Source: Hymenobacter aquaticus (GTDB taxonomy: Bacteria > Bacteroidota > Bacteroidia > Cytophagales > Hymenobacteraceae). From it: a stretch of 64,000 nt of DNA. Where the stretch lies: contig NZ_SRLC01000002.1 in the NCBI RefSeq assembly GCF_004765605.1, positions 1,364,001 to 1,428,000 on the forward strand. Reading direction: 5' to 3'. The position numbers and the translations under genes were made by a program. Below are positions 40,015 to 48,536 of this stretch, piece by piece; within the stretch, counting starts at the first letter, position 1, and each line of letters opens with the position of its first letter. The notes beneath the pieces were generated by a model, which was not told where the DNA came from, made no database searches, and saw nothing but the letters and a program-made list of their open reading frames with translations.

Positions 40015-41340
40015 ATGGCCGGCCAGATGTTGCTGGGCCTTTCTATTCTGGTGGGTTTGCACGAGTTCGGGCACTTCGCCGCCGCCAAGTACTTCAAGAT
40101 TCGCGTCGATAAGTTTTACATCTTCTTCGACTTCCTGTTCCCCATGCCGGGCGTGATGAACTTCGCCCTGTTCAAGAAGAAAATCGGGGAGACGGAGTAC
40201 GGCCTGGGCTGGTTCCCGCTGGGCGGCTACGTGGCCATCCACGGCATGATCGACGAAACCACCGACGCCGACCAGCTGGCCGCCGAGCCCCAGCCCAACG
40301 AGTTCCGCTCGAAGCCGGCCTGGCAGCGCCTGATTGTGATGCTGGGCGGCATCATCATGAACGTCATTACCGGCATCGTCATCTTCTCGGCCCTGACCTT
40401 CAACTACGGCGAGAAATACCTGCCCGCCTCCGAGGCCCGCTACGGCGTGGTGCCCAACAAGCTGGGCGAGGAAATGGGCTTCCGCACCGGCGACAAAATC
40501 GTGAAAATCAACGGCCGGCCCTTCACCGAGTTCGACGAGGTATACAGCACCGATGTGATGCTGGGCTCGAACAGTTACTACACCGTGGACCGCAACGGGC
40601 AGCTGCTGGACATTCCGATTCCCACGAACTTCATGGACCGCCTCTCCGACAAGGACCAGACGCCCTTCGTGCTGCCCCTGAACCCCTTCGTGGTAGACCA
40701 AGTGGTGTCGGGCAGCGGCGCGGCCAAGGGCGGCCTGCAAACCAACGACCAGATAACCTCGGTAGCGGGCAAGCCCACGCAGTTTTTCCCCGAGCTGCAG
40801 GAAGCCCTGAAGGCCAACGCCGGCAAAACCGTACCGGTGCAGATCGTGCGCGGCGGCCAGCCCCAGACCCTGCAGATTGCCGTGGACGACGAAGGCCATA
40901 TCGGTTTCATGCCCAAGTCCTTGCTGAAAGAGGCGACGCGCACCTACAGCCTGGCGGAGTCGGTGCCGGCCGGCACGAAAAAGGCCTTTGGCGTAGTAAC
41001 GACGCAGATGAAGGCCTTCGGTAAGATTTTCCGCGGCGAGGCCTCGGCTCGTAAGTCGCTGGGCGGCCCAATGGCCATTGCCCAGCAGTACGGCGGCGTG
41101 TGGGACTGGCTGCGCTTCTGGACTTTGACCGGCATGCTGTCGATGGTGCTGGCTTTCATGAACCTGCTGCCCATTCCGGCCCTCGACGGCGGCCACGTGC
41201 TGTTCCTGCTCTACGAAATGATTGCCGGCCGCAAGCCGTCCGACTCTTTCCTGGAAAACGCCCAGAAAGTCGGCATGGTCATGATTTTGGGCCTGATGGT
41301 CTTCGTCATCTTCAACGACTTCTTCAAGCTGCTGTTCTAA
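40015..41340 (+). CDS. rseP: RseP-type site-2 (intramembrane) zinc protease
   Basis: 441 residues from the ATG at 40015; the open frame upstream runs through a dispersed repeat and is non-coding. The metalloprotease motif HEFGH is at 16-20 in the first membrane segment. A membrane segment (VMLGGIIMNVITGIVIFSALTF split over about 107-128) and PDZ-like regions (TGDKIVKINGRPFTEFDEV, and AAKGGLQTNDQITSVAGKPT) follow. The second active-site motif LNLLPIPALDGGHVLF is near 382-397. It cuts membrane-bound anti-sigma factors and signal-peptide remnants. A strong terminator follows. Confidence 0.95.
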   Translation: MAGQMLLGLSILVGLHEFGHFAAAKYFKIRVDKFYIFFDFLFPMPGVMNFALFKKKIGETEYGLGWFPLGGYVAIHGMIDETTDADQLAAEPQPNEFRSKPAWQRLIVMLGGIIMNVITGIVIFSALTFNYGEKYLPASEARYGVVPNKLGEEMGFRTGDKIVKINGRPFTEFDEVYSTDVMLGSNSYYTVDRNGQLLDIPIPTNFMDRLSDKDQTPFVLPLNPFVVDQVVSGSGAAKGGLQTNDQITSVAGKPTQFFPELQEALKANAGKTVPVQIVRGGQPQTLQIAVDDEGHIGFMPKSLLKEATRTYSLAESVPAGTKKAFGVVTTQMKAFGKIFRGEASARKSLGGPMAIAQQYGGVWDWLRFWTLTGMLSMVLAFMNLLPIPALDGGHVLFLLYEMIAGRKPSDSFLENAQKVGMVMILGLMVFVIFNDFFKLLF

Positions 41341-41355
41341 GCGGCGTCCTGAACG

Positions 41356-41392
41356 AAAAAGCTCCTCCCTTTGCTTAAGGGAGGAGCTTTTT
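41356..41392. terminator. Terminator after rseP
   Basis: AAAAAGCTCCTCCCTT / AAGGGAGGAGCTTTTT with a 5-nt loop; perfect arms with flanking A and T runs. Confidence 0.92.
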
Positions 41393-41412
41393 CATTTGCC
41401 GATTCTTTAGCT

Positions 41413-41907
41413 ATGCGTCGTCTTTTCGTTGTTTTGGCCGCCTGTCTGCTGAGTCTGGCCGCCGCCGCCCACGCCTACCACGCCAGCATCATGGAGGTGC
41501 GCTACAACGCGCCCAAGCAGCAGCTGGAAATCAGCCTGAAGGTGTTCACCGACGACTTCGAAAAGGCCTTGTCGGTGGGCCAGCCCCGCGCCATCAGCTT
41601 CGAGACGACGCCCCGGGCCCAGGTGACGCAGCTGACCACCGACCTGCTGCGCAAGTCCCTGGCCTTTGGCACCAAGCCCGGCGAAGCGCTGCCGCTGCAG
41701 TTTATCGGCTTCGAGAAAGACCACGAAGCGCACTGGCTGTACCTGGCCGTGAAGCTGCCCAAACCCACCAGCAGCCTCGTGCTGCGCCACCAGCTGCTAC
41801 TGCCCAACTTCGCCGACCAGATGAACATCGTCAACCTCGACGCCGGCGGCAAAAAGCAAAGCGCCCTGTTCCGGGACGGCAACGAGACGCAGAGGTTAAT
41901 GTGGTAG
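41413..41907 (+). CDS. DUF6702-like exported protein
   Basis: 164 residues from the ATG at 41413. Signal peptide MRRLFVVLAACLLSLAAAAHA. The mature chain starts YHASIMEVRYNAPKQQLEISLKVFTDDFEKAL, the typical opening of a small Bacteroidota exported family: a strand with an early His, then an ISLKVFTDDFE segment. It continues with beta-rich sequence to LLLPNFADQMNIVNLDAGGKKQSALF. The family is uncharacterised, often next to peptidase or zinc-dependent genes. The start lies 20 bp after the rseP terminator. Confidence 0.75.
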   Translation: MRRLFVVLAACLLSLAAAAHAYHASIMEVRYNAPKQQLEISLKVFTDDFEKALSVGQPRAISFETTPRAQVTQLTTDLLRKSLAFGTKPGEALPLQFIGFEKDHEAHWLYLAVKLPKPTSSLVLRHQLLLPNFADQMNIVNLDAGGKKQSALFRDGNETQRLMW

Positions 41908-42176
41908 AATGTAGGGTTAATGTGCGAATGTGTTGGAATGTGCTAATGTGCTAAGGCCCTTGTGTAATCGTGAGCAAAGCGCGGCAGTCCGTATGTTGAA
42001 ATGTGCCGGGTGTCCTGAAATGAAAAGCCCTTTACAGAACGTTCTGTAAAGGGCTTTTTGGTAAAACGATGGGTTAATTGCCTTCGTAGGGGACGAATAG
42101 CTTCGGCCTTCGGCCTCGCAATGACACGTTGGGCATTAGCACATTTCAACACATTAGCACATCAGCACATTAAACC
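41908..42176. repeat. Mirrored GTGCTAAT words around a perfect terminator palindrome
   Basis: Left words 41915-41954 (GTTAATGTG, GTGCTAATGTGCTAA) and right words 42133-42173 (ATTAGCACATT, CACATTAAACCC) are degenerate complements. The centre holds an AAAAGCCCTTTACAGAAC palindrome and its perfect complement (42023-42058). The segment lies between convergent genes. Confidence 0.7.
42023..42058. terminator. Bidirectional terminator, perfect palindrome
   Basis: AAAAGCCCTTTACAGAAC and its exact complement GTTCTGTAAAGGGCTTTT with no loop bases; A-run and T-run flanks. Serves the convergent genes ending at 41907 and 42177. Confidence 0.85.
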
Positions 42177-44207
42177 CTATTTCCAATCCAGCGTGCCGTC
42201 GGCGGGTTTCTTGTCGTCGCTGGGGGGCTTGGGTTTGTCTTCGTCGGGCTTGATGAGGCGAAACTCCACGCGGCGGTTGATGCGCGCGTCTTCCTCCGTG
42301 ACTTCTTCCTTCAGCGGCTGAGTGCTGCCGTAGCCCATACTTTCGATGCGGTTGGGCTTGAGCTTGCCTTTCGCTTCGATGTAGCGGCGAATGGCCTCGG
42401 CGCGGTCCTTCGACAGGTTTTCGTTGAAGTCCGGGTCGCCCTTGGAGTCGGTGTGGCCCTTGATGCTGAGCCGGAACGTGGGGTGGTCGACCATGAACAG
42501 GGCAATCCGGTCCAGAATCGGGTGCATGGCGGCCCGGATGTTGGCCTTGTCCTGGTCAAACTCGATGTTCTTGAAAATCAGCGGCAGACCGTAGTCAATC
42601 GAGTTGGTGACGAGCTTCATTACCGTGTCGCCTTTCAGCTCAAACTGCTTTTCCACCGTGAAGTAGTCGGGGCTCTGAATCAGGATGACGTAGTGCGAGC
42701 CTTCAATCAAATCGAAGTCGAACGAGCCGTCGGGCCGCACGTACTTGCTGGCTACTTCAATGCCGTTGTCGGTGTCGATGACGCTCACGATGCCGTTGAG
42801 CGGCTTGCTGCTGACCGAATCGACCAACGAGCCCTCGATGTGCGTGGTGGCTAGGGGCTGGGCTTCCATGGGCAGCGGAAAGGAGTAGAGGTCCAGGTTT
42901 TTCAGGTCCTTGGCCTCGGAGCGCGCGTAGTACAGATCCTTCGATTCGGAGTCGATGGTGAAGTAGTACTCCGAGCCCTTGCCGTTCACCAGCGGCCCGA
43001 TGTTGCGCGGTTCCTGCCAGCGGCCCCGCACCCGGTAAGTTTTGTAGATGTCGAAGTCGCCGTAGTTGAGCAGCTGCCCGCGCGACGAGAAGTACAGCAC
43101 GTTGTAGAGCGGGTGGTAGTAGGGGCTCACCTCACTTTCGCGGGTATTCACCACCGGGCCCAGGTTCTGGGCCTTGGTCCACTGGCCGGCTTTGTTTTTG
43201 GCCGTAAACCAGATGTCCGACAAGCCAAAGCCGCCGAGCCGGTCGGAGGCGAAGTACAGCGTGTCCTCGTTGCGCGAGAGGGTGGGCTGCGAGTCCCAGG
43301 CCGGGGAGTTGACCGTCGTGCCCAGGCTCTTGGGCGTGGTCCACTGGCCTTCCTTGAACGTGGATACGTACAGGTCGCAGTTGCCGTGGCAGGTAGGGCA
43401 CTCGCAGCGGGCAAAGTAGAGCGTCTTGCCGTCCTTGCTGATGCAGGCCGAGCCCTCGTTGTATTGGGAGTTAATCGGCTTGGGCAGGGGCTCGGCATCG
43501 GTCCACGACACGCCTTCCTTGTGGGAGGTGTACAGATCCTCGTCCACCGCGTCCTGAATGCCCCGGGTTTTGCGCTTCGAGGAGAAAATCAGCTGGTCGG
43601 CCCCGGCATTGAGGGTCGGGCCGTAGTCTTCCACCTTCGAGTTGATGGCGTCGCCCATCGTGGTGTACACACCCTTGGGCGGGTGAAACGTGGCAATGCT
43701 CTTGCGGTACTCCACGATGTCGTAATACACCTTGAGCGGCACGTAGAGGTCGGCGTCCTTCTGCTCCAGCGAGTCGTAGTAGAGCTGGATTTTCTTCACG
43801 TCCTGGCGGTGGTGCTTCAGCGCCAAGCGGTAGTAGGCTTTGGCTTTTTCCTCGTTGCCGGCTTTTTCCCAGAGCTGGGCCAGGCGCCAGAGCAGGGGCG
43901 TGTCCTTGTAGAAGTTCTGGATGCCGAACAGCGACACGTAGGCTTCGAGCAGGCTGCGGGCCTGGTTGTAGTTGCGCCGCTTCTCGGCCTTCTGAATGGC
44001 TTTCAGCGCCTTTTTATCCTGGAAGTACGCCAGCTTGTTGATGTTGATAAAGTCGGGCGTACCGTCGGGGCGCACCCGCAGCTGCCGGGTTACCTTGCCG
44101 GTGAGCTTGCGCGTGGGTGGCGGCGTGTTTTTTTGTTGGCCCTGCCCGGTCCCGATAACGGCAAGAAAGAGCAAAAGGGTGAGAAGCGGGCGTAGAGAGC
44201 GGAGCAT
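42177..44207 (-). CDS. porE: PorE-like type IX secretion protein (TPR, PD40, OmpA)
   Basis: 676 residues. Signal peptide MLRSLRPLLTLLLFLAVIGTGQG. TPR-like helices occupy about 55-150 (AIQKAEKRRNYNQARSLLEAYVSLFG; WEKAGNEEKAKAYYRLALKHH). WD40/PD40-like propeller repeats span about 190-440 (SACISKDGKTLYFARC, PTLSRNEDTLYFASDRLGGFGLSDIW, YFSSRGQLLNYGDFDIYK). A carboxypeptidase-regulatory-like domain covers about 455-535 (IEGSLVDSVSSKPLNGIVSV). A C-terminal OmpA domain has GHTDSKGDPDFNENLSKDRA. This four-part order is that of PorE, which links the type IX machine to peptidoglycan. Other PD40-OmpA proteins share parts of it, so the symbol is likely, not certain. Confidence 0.8.
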   Translation of the reverse strand: MLRSLRPLLTLLLFLAVIGTGQGQQKNTPPPTRKLTGKVTRQLRVRPDGTPDFININKLAYFQDKKALKAIQKAEKRRNYNQARSLLEAYVSLFGIQNFYKDTPLLWRLAQLWEKAGNEEKAKAYYRLALKHHRQDVKKIQLYYDSLEQKDADLYVPLKVYYDIVEYRKSIATFHPPKGVYTTMGDAINSKVEDYGPTLNAGADQLIFSSKRKTRGIQDAVDEDLYTSHKEGVSWTDAEPLPKPINSQYNEGSACISKDGKTLYFARCECPTCHGNCDLYVSTFKEGQWTTPKSLGTTVNSPAWDSQPTLSRNEDTLYFASDRLGGFGLSDIWFTAKNKAGQWTKAQNLGPVVNTRESEVSPYYHPLYNVLYFSSRGQLLNYGDFDIYKTYRVRGRWQEPRNIGPLVNGKGSEYYFTIDSESKDLYYARSEAKDLKNLDLYSFPLPMEAQPLATTHIEGSLVDSVSSKPLNGIVSVIDTDNGIEVASKYVRPDGSFDFDLIEGSHYVILIQSPDYFTVEKQFELKGDTVMKLVTNSIDYGLPLIFKNIEFDQDKANIRAAMHPILDRIALFMVDHPTFRLSIKGHTDSKGDPDFNENLSKDRAEAIRRYIEAKGKLKPNRIESMGYGSTQPLKEEVTEEDARINRRVEFRLIKPDEDKPKPPSDDKKPADGTLDWK

Positions 44208-44478
44208 AATTCAATAAAGCACAATAGCCAGCCCAAACGGCGCGGCGAAAGATCAAAAATAGGGATTTTCTCATCTATTCAGTACTATCCCGGGTGCTGC
44301 CGGACTGGCGGGCCCGTGTGTCGCCTTGGCGGGTTATATCCCCGTATATTCCTGCTTATTCCCCGTGGCATAGCACTTGCCAAAGCTGTATCTTCGGAAG
44401 CTCGCTCGCTTCGTCCTGCGTGTTGCCTGCTTTTGCTGTCATTCTGGCACCGCCCTACTACTTCCCCGATCCTGTCTT

Positions 44479-46980
44479 ATGAGTTCATACGATCCGCGCA
44501 AGCCCAAACCCGACGTTCTGCTGATGACGGAGGACCCCGCCGAAATGGTGTCCATCGTGGCCTCCGATCCGGACCAGCCCCTGTCGGAGCAGGAGTCGCC
44601 GGATGTGCTGCCCCTGCTGCCGGTGCGCAACACCGTGCTGTTTCCCGGCGTGGTGCTGCCCGTCACCGTCACGCGCAAGAAAAGCATCCGGCTGGTGCGC
44701 AAGGCTTACCGCGGCAACAAGATCGTCGGCGTCGTGGCCCAGAAAAACACCGGCAGCGACGACCCGGCCCTGGCCGACCTGTTCGAGGTGGGCACCATGG
44801 CCCGCATCCTGAAGCTGCTGGTGCTGCCCGACGGCAACACGACCATCATCATTCAGGGCCAGAGCCGCTTCCGCATCGAGGAGCAGCTCCAGGACACGCC
44901 CTACCTCACGGCCCGCGTCAGCTACTCGCCCGAAACCTTCCCCAACAAGAACACCAAGGAAGTAAAGGGCCTGGTGTCGTCGCTGAAAGACGCGGCGGCC
45001 AAGATGCTCAAGCTCAATCCCGAAATTCCGCAGGAAGCTCAGGTGGCCCTCGACAACATCGAGTCGCCGGCCTTTCTGACGCACTTTCTCTCGTCCAACA
45101 TCAACGTGGAAGTGGGCCTCAAGCAGAAGCTGCTCGAAATCAACGACGGCGTGGAGCGCGGCACCATGCTGCTGGAGATGATGATGAAGGAGATTCAGCT
45201 CCTGGAAATCAAGCACGAAATCCAGACCAAGGTCCACACCGACATCGACCAGCAGCAGCGCGACTATTTCCTGCGCCAGCAAATCAAGGTGCTGCAGGAC
45301 GAGTTGGGCTTCGACGGGCCCGACCAGGAAATCGAGAAGCTGCGCCTGCGGGCCAAGGACAAGAAGTGGCCCGAGGCCGTGGCCAAGCACTTCCACAAGG
45401 AGCTGGAAAAGCTGGCCCGCGTGAATCCGCAGGCCGCCGAGTTTCCCATCAGCGTCAACTACGTCGAGTTCCTGCTCGACTTGCCCTGGGCCGAGTACAC
45501 CAAGGACAACTTCAATTTGAAGCGCACCAAGAAAATCCTCGACCAGGACCACTACGGCCTGGAAAAGGTGAAGGAGCGCATCATTGAGTACCTGGCCGTG
45601 CTCAAGCTCAAGCAGGATATGAAGGCCCCGATTCTGTGCCTCTACGGCCCGCCCGGCGTGGGCAAAACCTCCCTGGGCCGCTCCATTGCCAAGTCTTTGG
45701 GCCGCAAGTACGTGCGCATGAGCCTGGGCGGGGTGCGCGACGAGGCTGAAATCCGGGGGCACCGCAAAACCTATGTGGGCGCCATGCCCGGCCGCATCAT
45801 TGCCCAGATCAAAAAGGCCGGGGCTTCCAACCCGGTTATCGTGCTCGACGAAATCGACAAGATTGCCTCCGACTTCCGCGGCGACCCTTCGTCGGCATTG
45901 CTGGAAGTGCTGGACCCGGAACAGAACTCGACCTTCACCGACAACTACCTGGAGGTGGAGTACGACCTGTCGAAAGTCCTCTTCATTGCCACGGCCAACT
46001 CGCTCGACACCATTCAGCCCGCCCTGCGCGACCGGATGGAAATCATCGATTTGACCGGCTACACCCTGGAGGAGAAAACCCAGATTGCCAAAAAGCACCT
46101 CTGGCCCAAGCAGCTCACCGAGCACGGCCTGAGCGCCAAGGACGTGACCATCACCACGCCCGCCTTGCAGCGCGTCATCGACGACTACACCCGCGAATCG
46201 GGGGTGCGGAGCCTGGAGCGCAAGCTCGGGGCCGTGACGCGCAACATTGCCAAGCACAAGGCCCTGAAGGAGCCCTTTCCCGATACGCTGGAGCCCAAGG
46301 ACGTCAGCAAGATCCTGGGCGCGGCCATCTTCGACCGGGACCTGTACCAGGACAACGAAACCGCCGGCGTGGTCACGGGCCTGGCCTGGACCAGCGTCGG
46401 CGGCGACATTCTCTTCATCGAAAGCCTGCTGAGCCGGGGCCGGGGCAAGCTGACCCTGAGCGGCCAATTGGGCGACGTAATGAAGGAATCGGCCGTGACG
46501 GCGCTTTCGTACCTGCGCAGCCGGGCCGAGGAGCTGGACATCGACTACCGCGTCTTCGACCAGTACGACCTGCACATTCACTTCCCCGAGGGCGCCGTGC
46601 CCAAGGATGGGCCCAGCGCCGGCATTGCCATCTTCACCAGCATTGCCTCGGTGTTCACCCAGCGCAAAATCCGCAGCCATTTGGCCATGACCGGCGAAAT
46701 CACCTTGCGCGGCAAGGTGCTGCCGGTGGGGGGCATCAAGGAGAAGATTCTGGCCGCCAAGCGCGCCGGTATCCGGGACGTTATCCTCTGCGAGAAAAAC
46801 CGCAAGGACATCCTGGAAATACCCGCCGACTACCTCAAGGACCTGACTGTGCACTACGCCGACCGGGTCGATGACGTGCTGAAAGTGGCGCTGCTCGACG
46901 AAAAAGTGGCCCACCCTATCAAGCTCATCGTCCGCGACGAGCCGGCCCTGGCCCCGCCGGCCAGCGTGGAAGTGGCGTAG
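44479..46980 (+). CDS. lon: ATP-dependent protease Lon
   Basis: 833 residues from the ATG at 44479 (MSSYDPRKPKPDVLL). N-terminal substrate domain with LPLLPVRNTVLFPGVVLPV. AAA+ module with Walker A GPPGVGKT (390-397), LDEIDK and DRMEIIDLTGYT. C-terminal protease with the Ser-Lys dyad: Ser713 in PKDGPSAGIA and Lys754 in GGIKEKILAAKRAG. Cytoplasmic; degrades misfolded and regulatory proteins. Followed by a block of nested hairpins before porQ. Divergent from the porE-like gene with a 271-bp gap. Confidence 0.98.
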   Translation: MSSYDPRKPKPDVLLMTEDPAEMVSIVASDPDQPLSEQESPDVLPLLPVRNTVLFPGVVLPVTVTRKKSIRLVRKAYRGNKIVGVVAQKNTGSDDPALADLFEVGTMARILKLLVLPDGNTTIIIQGQSRFRIEEQLQDTPYLTARVSYSPETFPNKNTKEVKGLVSSLKDAAAKMLKLNPEIPQEAQVALDNIESPAFLTHFLSSNINVEVGLKQKLLEINDGVERGTMLLEMMMKEIQLLEIKHEIQTKVHTDIDQQQRDYFLRQQIKVLQDELGFDGPDQEIEKLRLRAKDKKWPEAVAKHFHKELEKLARVNPQAAEFPISVNYVEFLLDLPWAEYTKDNFNLKRTKKILDQDHYGLEKVKERIIEYLAVLKLKQDMKAPILCLYGPPGVGKTSLGRSIAKSLGRKYVRMSLGGVRDEAEIRGHRKTYVGAMPGRIIAQIKKAGASNPVIVLDEIDKIASDFRGDPSSALLEVLDPEQNSTFTDNYLEVEYDLSKVLFIATANSLDTIQPALRDRMEIIDLTGYTLEEKTQIAKKHLWPKQLTEHGLSAKDVTITTPALQRVIDDYTRESGVRSLERKLGAVTRNIAKHKALKEPFPDTLEPKDVSKILGAAIFDRDLYQDNETAGVVTGLAWTSVGGDILFIESLLSRGRGKLTLSGQLGDVMKESAVTALSYLRSRAEELDIDYRVFDQYDLHIHFPEGAVPKDGPSAGIAIFTSIASVFTQRKIRSHLAMTGEITLRGKVLPVGGIKEKILAAKRAGIRDVILCEKNRKDILEIPADYLKDLTVHYADRVDDVLKVALLDEKVAHPIKLIVRDEPALAPPASVEVA

Positions 46981-47354
46981 GTCGTAGTCTTCCTGAGCCG
47001 GCTGTACTTGTGGGAAGGTTGGGAGGATTCCTCCCGGCCTTCCCACGATTGTTTTAGCGCCGGGAGGATTCCTCCCGGGCTATATTTTTTTGTTTTGGTG
47101 CTGGGAGGACGCCCCCGGGCCTATATTTTTTTGTTTTGGTGCCGGGAGGACGCCCCCGGGCACCAAAACAAAAAAATATAACCCCGGCTGCTCTCCCCGA
47201 GGCTTCCAACGATTGTTTCCGGGCTCGGGGGGAGCCCCCGAGCACCAAAACAATTGTTTCCGGGCTCGGGGGACTTCTTCCGATCAGTAAAACAATAAAA
47301 CCTGCGGCCCCAGCGTCTTACCCAGGATGCTTCCCAATTACCTATCTTAGAGGT
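46981..47354. repeat. Nested hairpin and direct-repeat block between lon and porQ
   Basis: No gene. (a) TGGGAAGG/CCTTCCCA (47011-47045) enclosing GGGAGGATTCCTCCC, a possible lon terminator. (b) A second GGGAGGATTCCTCCC near 47058-47076. (c) TATATTTTTTTGTTTTGGTG occurs twice in direct orientation (from about 47080 and from 47122), each followed by GGGAGGACGCCCCCGGG. (d) A perfect 22-bp inverted repeat of that word (47122-47143 with 47159-47180). (e) Two copies of TTGTTTCCGGGCTCGGGGG (from about 47212 and 47252). Confidence 0.8.
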
Positions 47355-48419
47355 ATGAATCAACTGCTACGCCGCTCGGCTTTCGTCAGCTTTACATTGC
47401 TCGGCCTGGGCGGCTTGCTGGCCCGGCCGGCCGCCGCCCAGATTGGCGGGCAGCAGGCCTTTTCCTTTCTGAATCTGCCGCCCAGCGCCAAGCTGGCGGG
47501 CCTGGGGGGCGTCAACGTGTCGTCGCGCGATGCCGACGGCACGATGCTCTACGGCAACCCGGCCCTGCTCAACGCGGACATGGACGGCCGCCTAGCCCTG
47601 GGCTACGTCGATTTCCTGGCCGACATCAAGCAAAGCACCGCCTCTTACGTCTTCAACACCGAAAAGGCCGGCCGCTTCGGCGTGGGCCTCACCTACCTCG
47701 ACTACGGCAAGTTTGAGCAGCTCGACGCGGCCGGCAACAGCCAGGGGCAGTTTTCGGTGAGCGAGTACGCCTTGGGCGTGTCGGATGCCTACACCAGCGG
47801 CAACTTCACCCTGGCCGGCACCCTGAAGCTGGCCGTGTCGGGCATTGCCGGCAATCACTCCGTGGCGACGCTGGCCGACGTGGGGGCCCTGTTTCACCAC
47901 CCCACCCAGGATTTCAACGTGGGCCTGGTCGTGCGCAACGCCGGGATTCAGCTCAAGCCCTACGCTGGCTCCAGCCGGGAGCCCATGCCGCTCGACGTGC
48001 AGATCGGCACCTCCTTCAAGCCCGAGCACATGCCGCTGCGCATCTCCATTTCGGCTCACCACCTCCAGCAGCTCGACATCGTGTACCTCGACCCTAACCA
48101 ACGCGGGCAGCTCGATGAGAACAACGAGGAAATCAAGCCCAAGAAAAGCCTGGGCGACAAAATTGCCCGGCACTTCGTAGTCGGCGGGGAGCTGATTCTG
48201 GGTAAAAACCTGAACGTGCGCCTGGGCTACAACCACTTGCAGCGCCGCGAGCTGCGCCTCGACAACACGGCCGGCGGCGCGGGCATCAGCTTCGGCGTGA
48301 TGCTGCGCATCAGCCAGTTTCAGCTCGATTACACCCGGGCCGGCTACCACGCCTCCGGGGCGGCCAACTACTTCACCGTGGCCCGCAACATCGATACCCT
48401 GTTCAAGAAGACCGACTAG
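47355..48419 (+). CDS. porQ: Type IX secretion system protein PorQ
   Basis: 354 residues from the ATG at 47355; the open frame upstream passes through repeats and is ignored. Signal peptide MNQLLRRSAFVSFTLLGLGGLLARPAAAQ. The mature start IGGQQAFSFLNLPPSAKLAGLGGVNVSSRDADGTMLYGNPAL is the PorQ N-terminal signature. The rest is a FadL-like beta-barrel (LGYVDFLADIKQSTASYVF; VGGELILGKNLNVRLGYNHLQRREL). PorQ is an outer-membrane part of the attachment complex (PorU-PorV-PorQ-PorZ) that anchors type IX substrates. PorU, PorV and PorZ are not in the window. Confidence 0.88.
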   Translation: MNQLLRRSAFVSFTLLGLGGLLARPAAAQIGGQQAFSFLNLPPSAKLAGLGGVNVSSRDADGTMLYGNPALLNADMDGRLALGYVDFLADIKQSTASYVFNTEKAGRFGVGLTYLDYGKFEQLDAAGNSQGQFSVSEYALGVSDAYTSGNFTLAGTLKLAVSGIAGNHSVATLADVGALFHHPTQDFNVGLVVRNAGIQLKPYAGSSREPMPLDVQIGTSFKPEHMPLRISISAHHLQQLDIVYLDPNQRGQLDENNEEIKPKKSLGDKIARHFVVGGELILGKNLNVRLGYNHLQRRELRLDNTAGGAGISFGVMLRISQFQLDYTRAGYHASGAANYFTVARNIDTLFKKTD

Positions 48420-48441
48420 CCCCAAACTTTCGCATAACTTT

Positions 48442-48518
48442 AGTAGCGCGAACTTTGTAGTTCGCGTCCCCGAACGACCTAATTGCGCGGGGGCGCGAAC
48501 TGCAAAGTTCGCGCTACT
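48442..48518. repeat. Inverted repeat (AGTAGCGCGAACTTTG family) before hslU
   Basis: 25-bp arms 48442-48466 and 48494-48518 (AGTAGCGCGAACTTTG... and complement) with one mismatch and a 27-nt spacer. The right arm ends 18 bp before the hslU start codon, so it would be part of the leader. Confidence 0.8.
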
Positions 48519-48536
48519 GCCTTTTCTCTCCTCTCT

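Noticed and set aside
44485..47046. 853-residue frame antisense to lon
   Set aside because: A shadow of the GC-rich lon codons (His/Val/Gln-rich translation with no motifs); lon itself is unmistakable.
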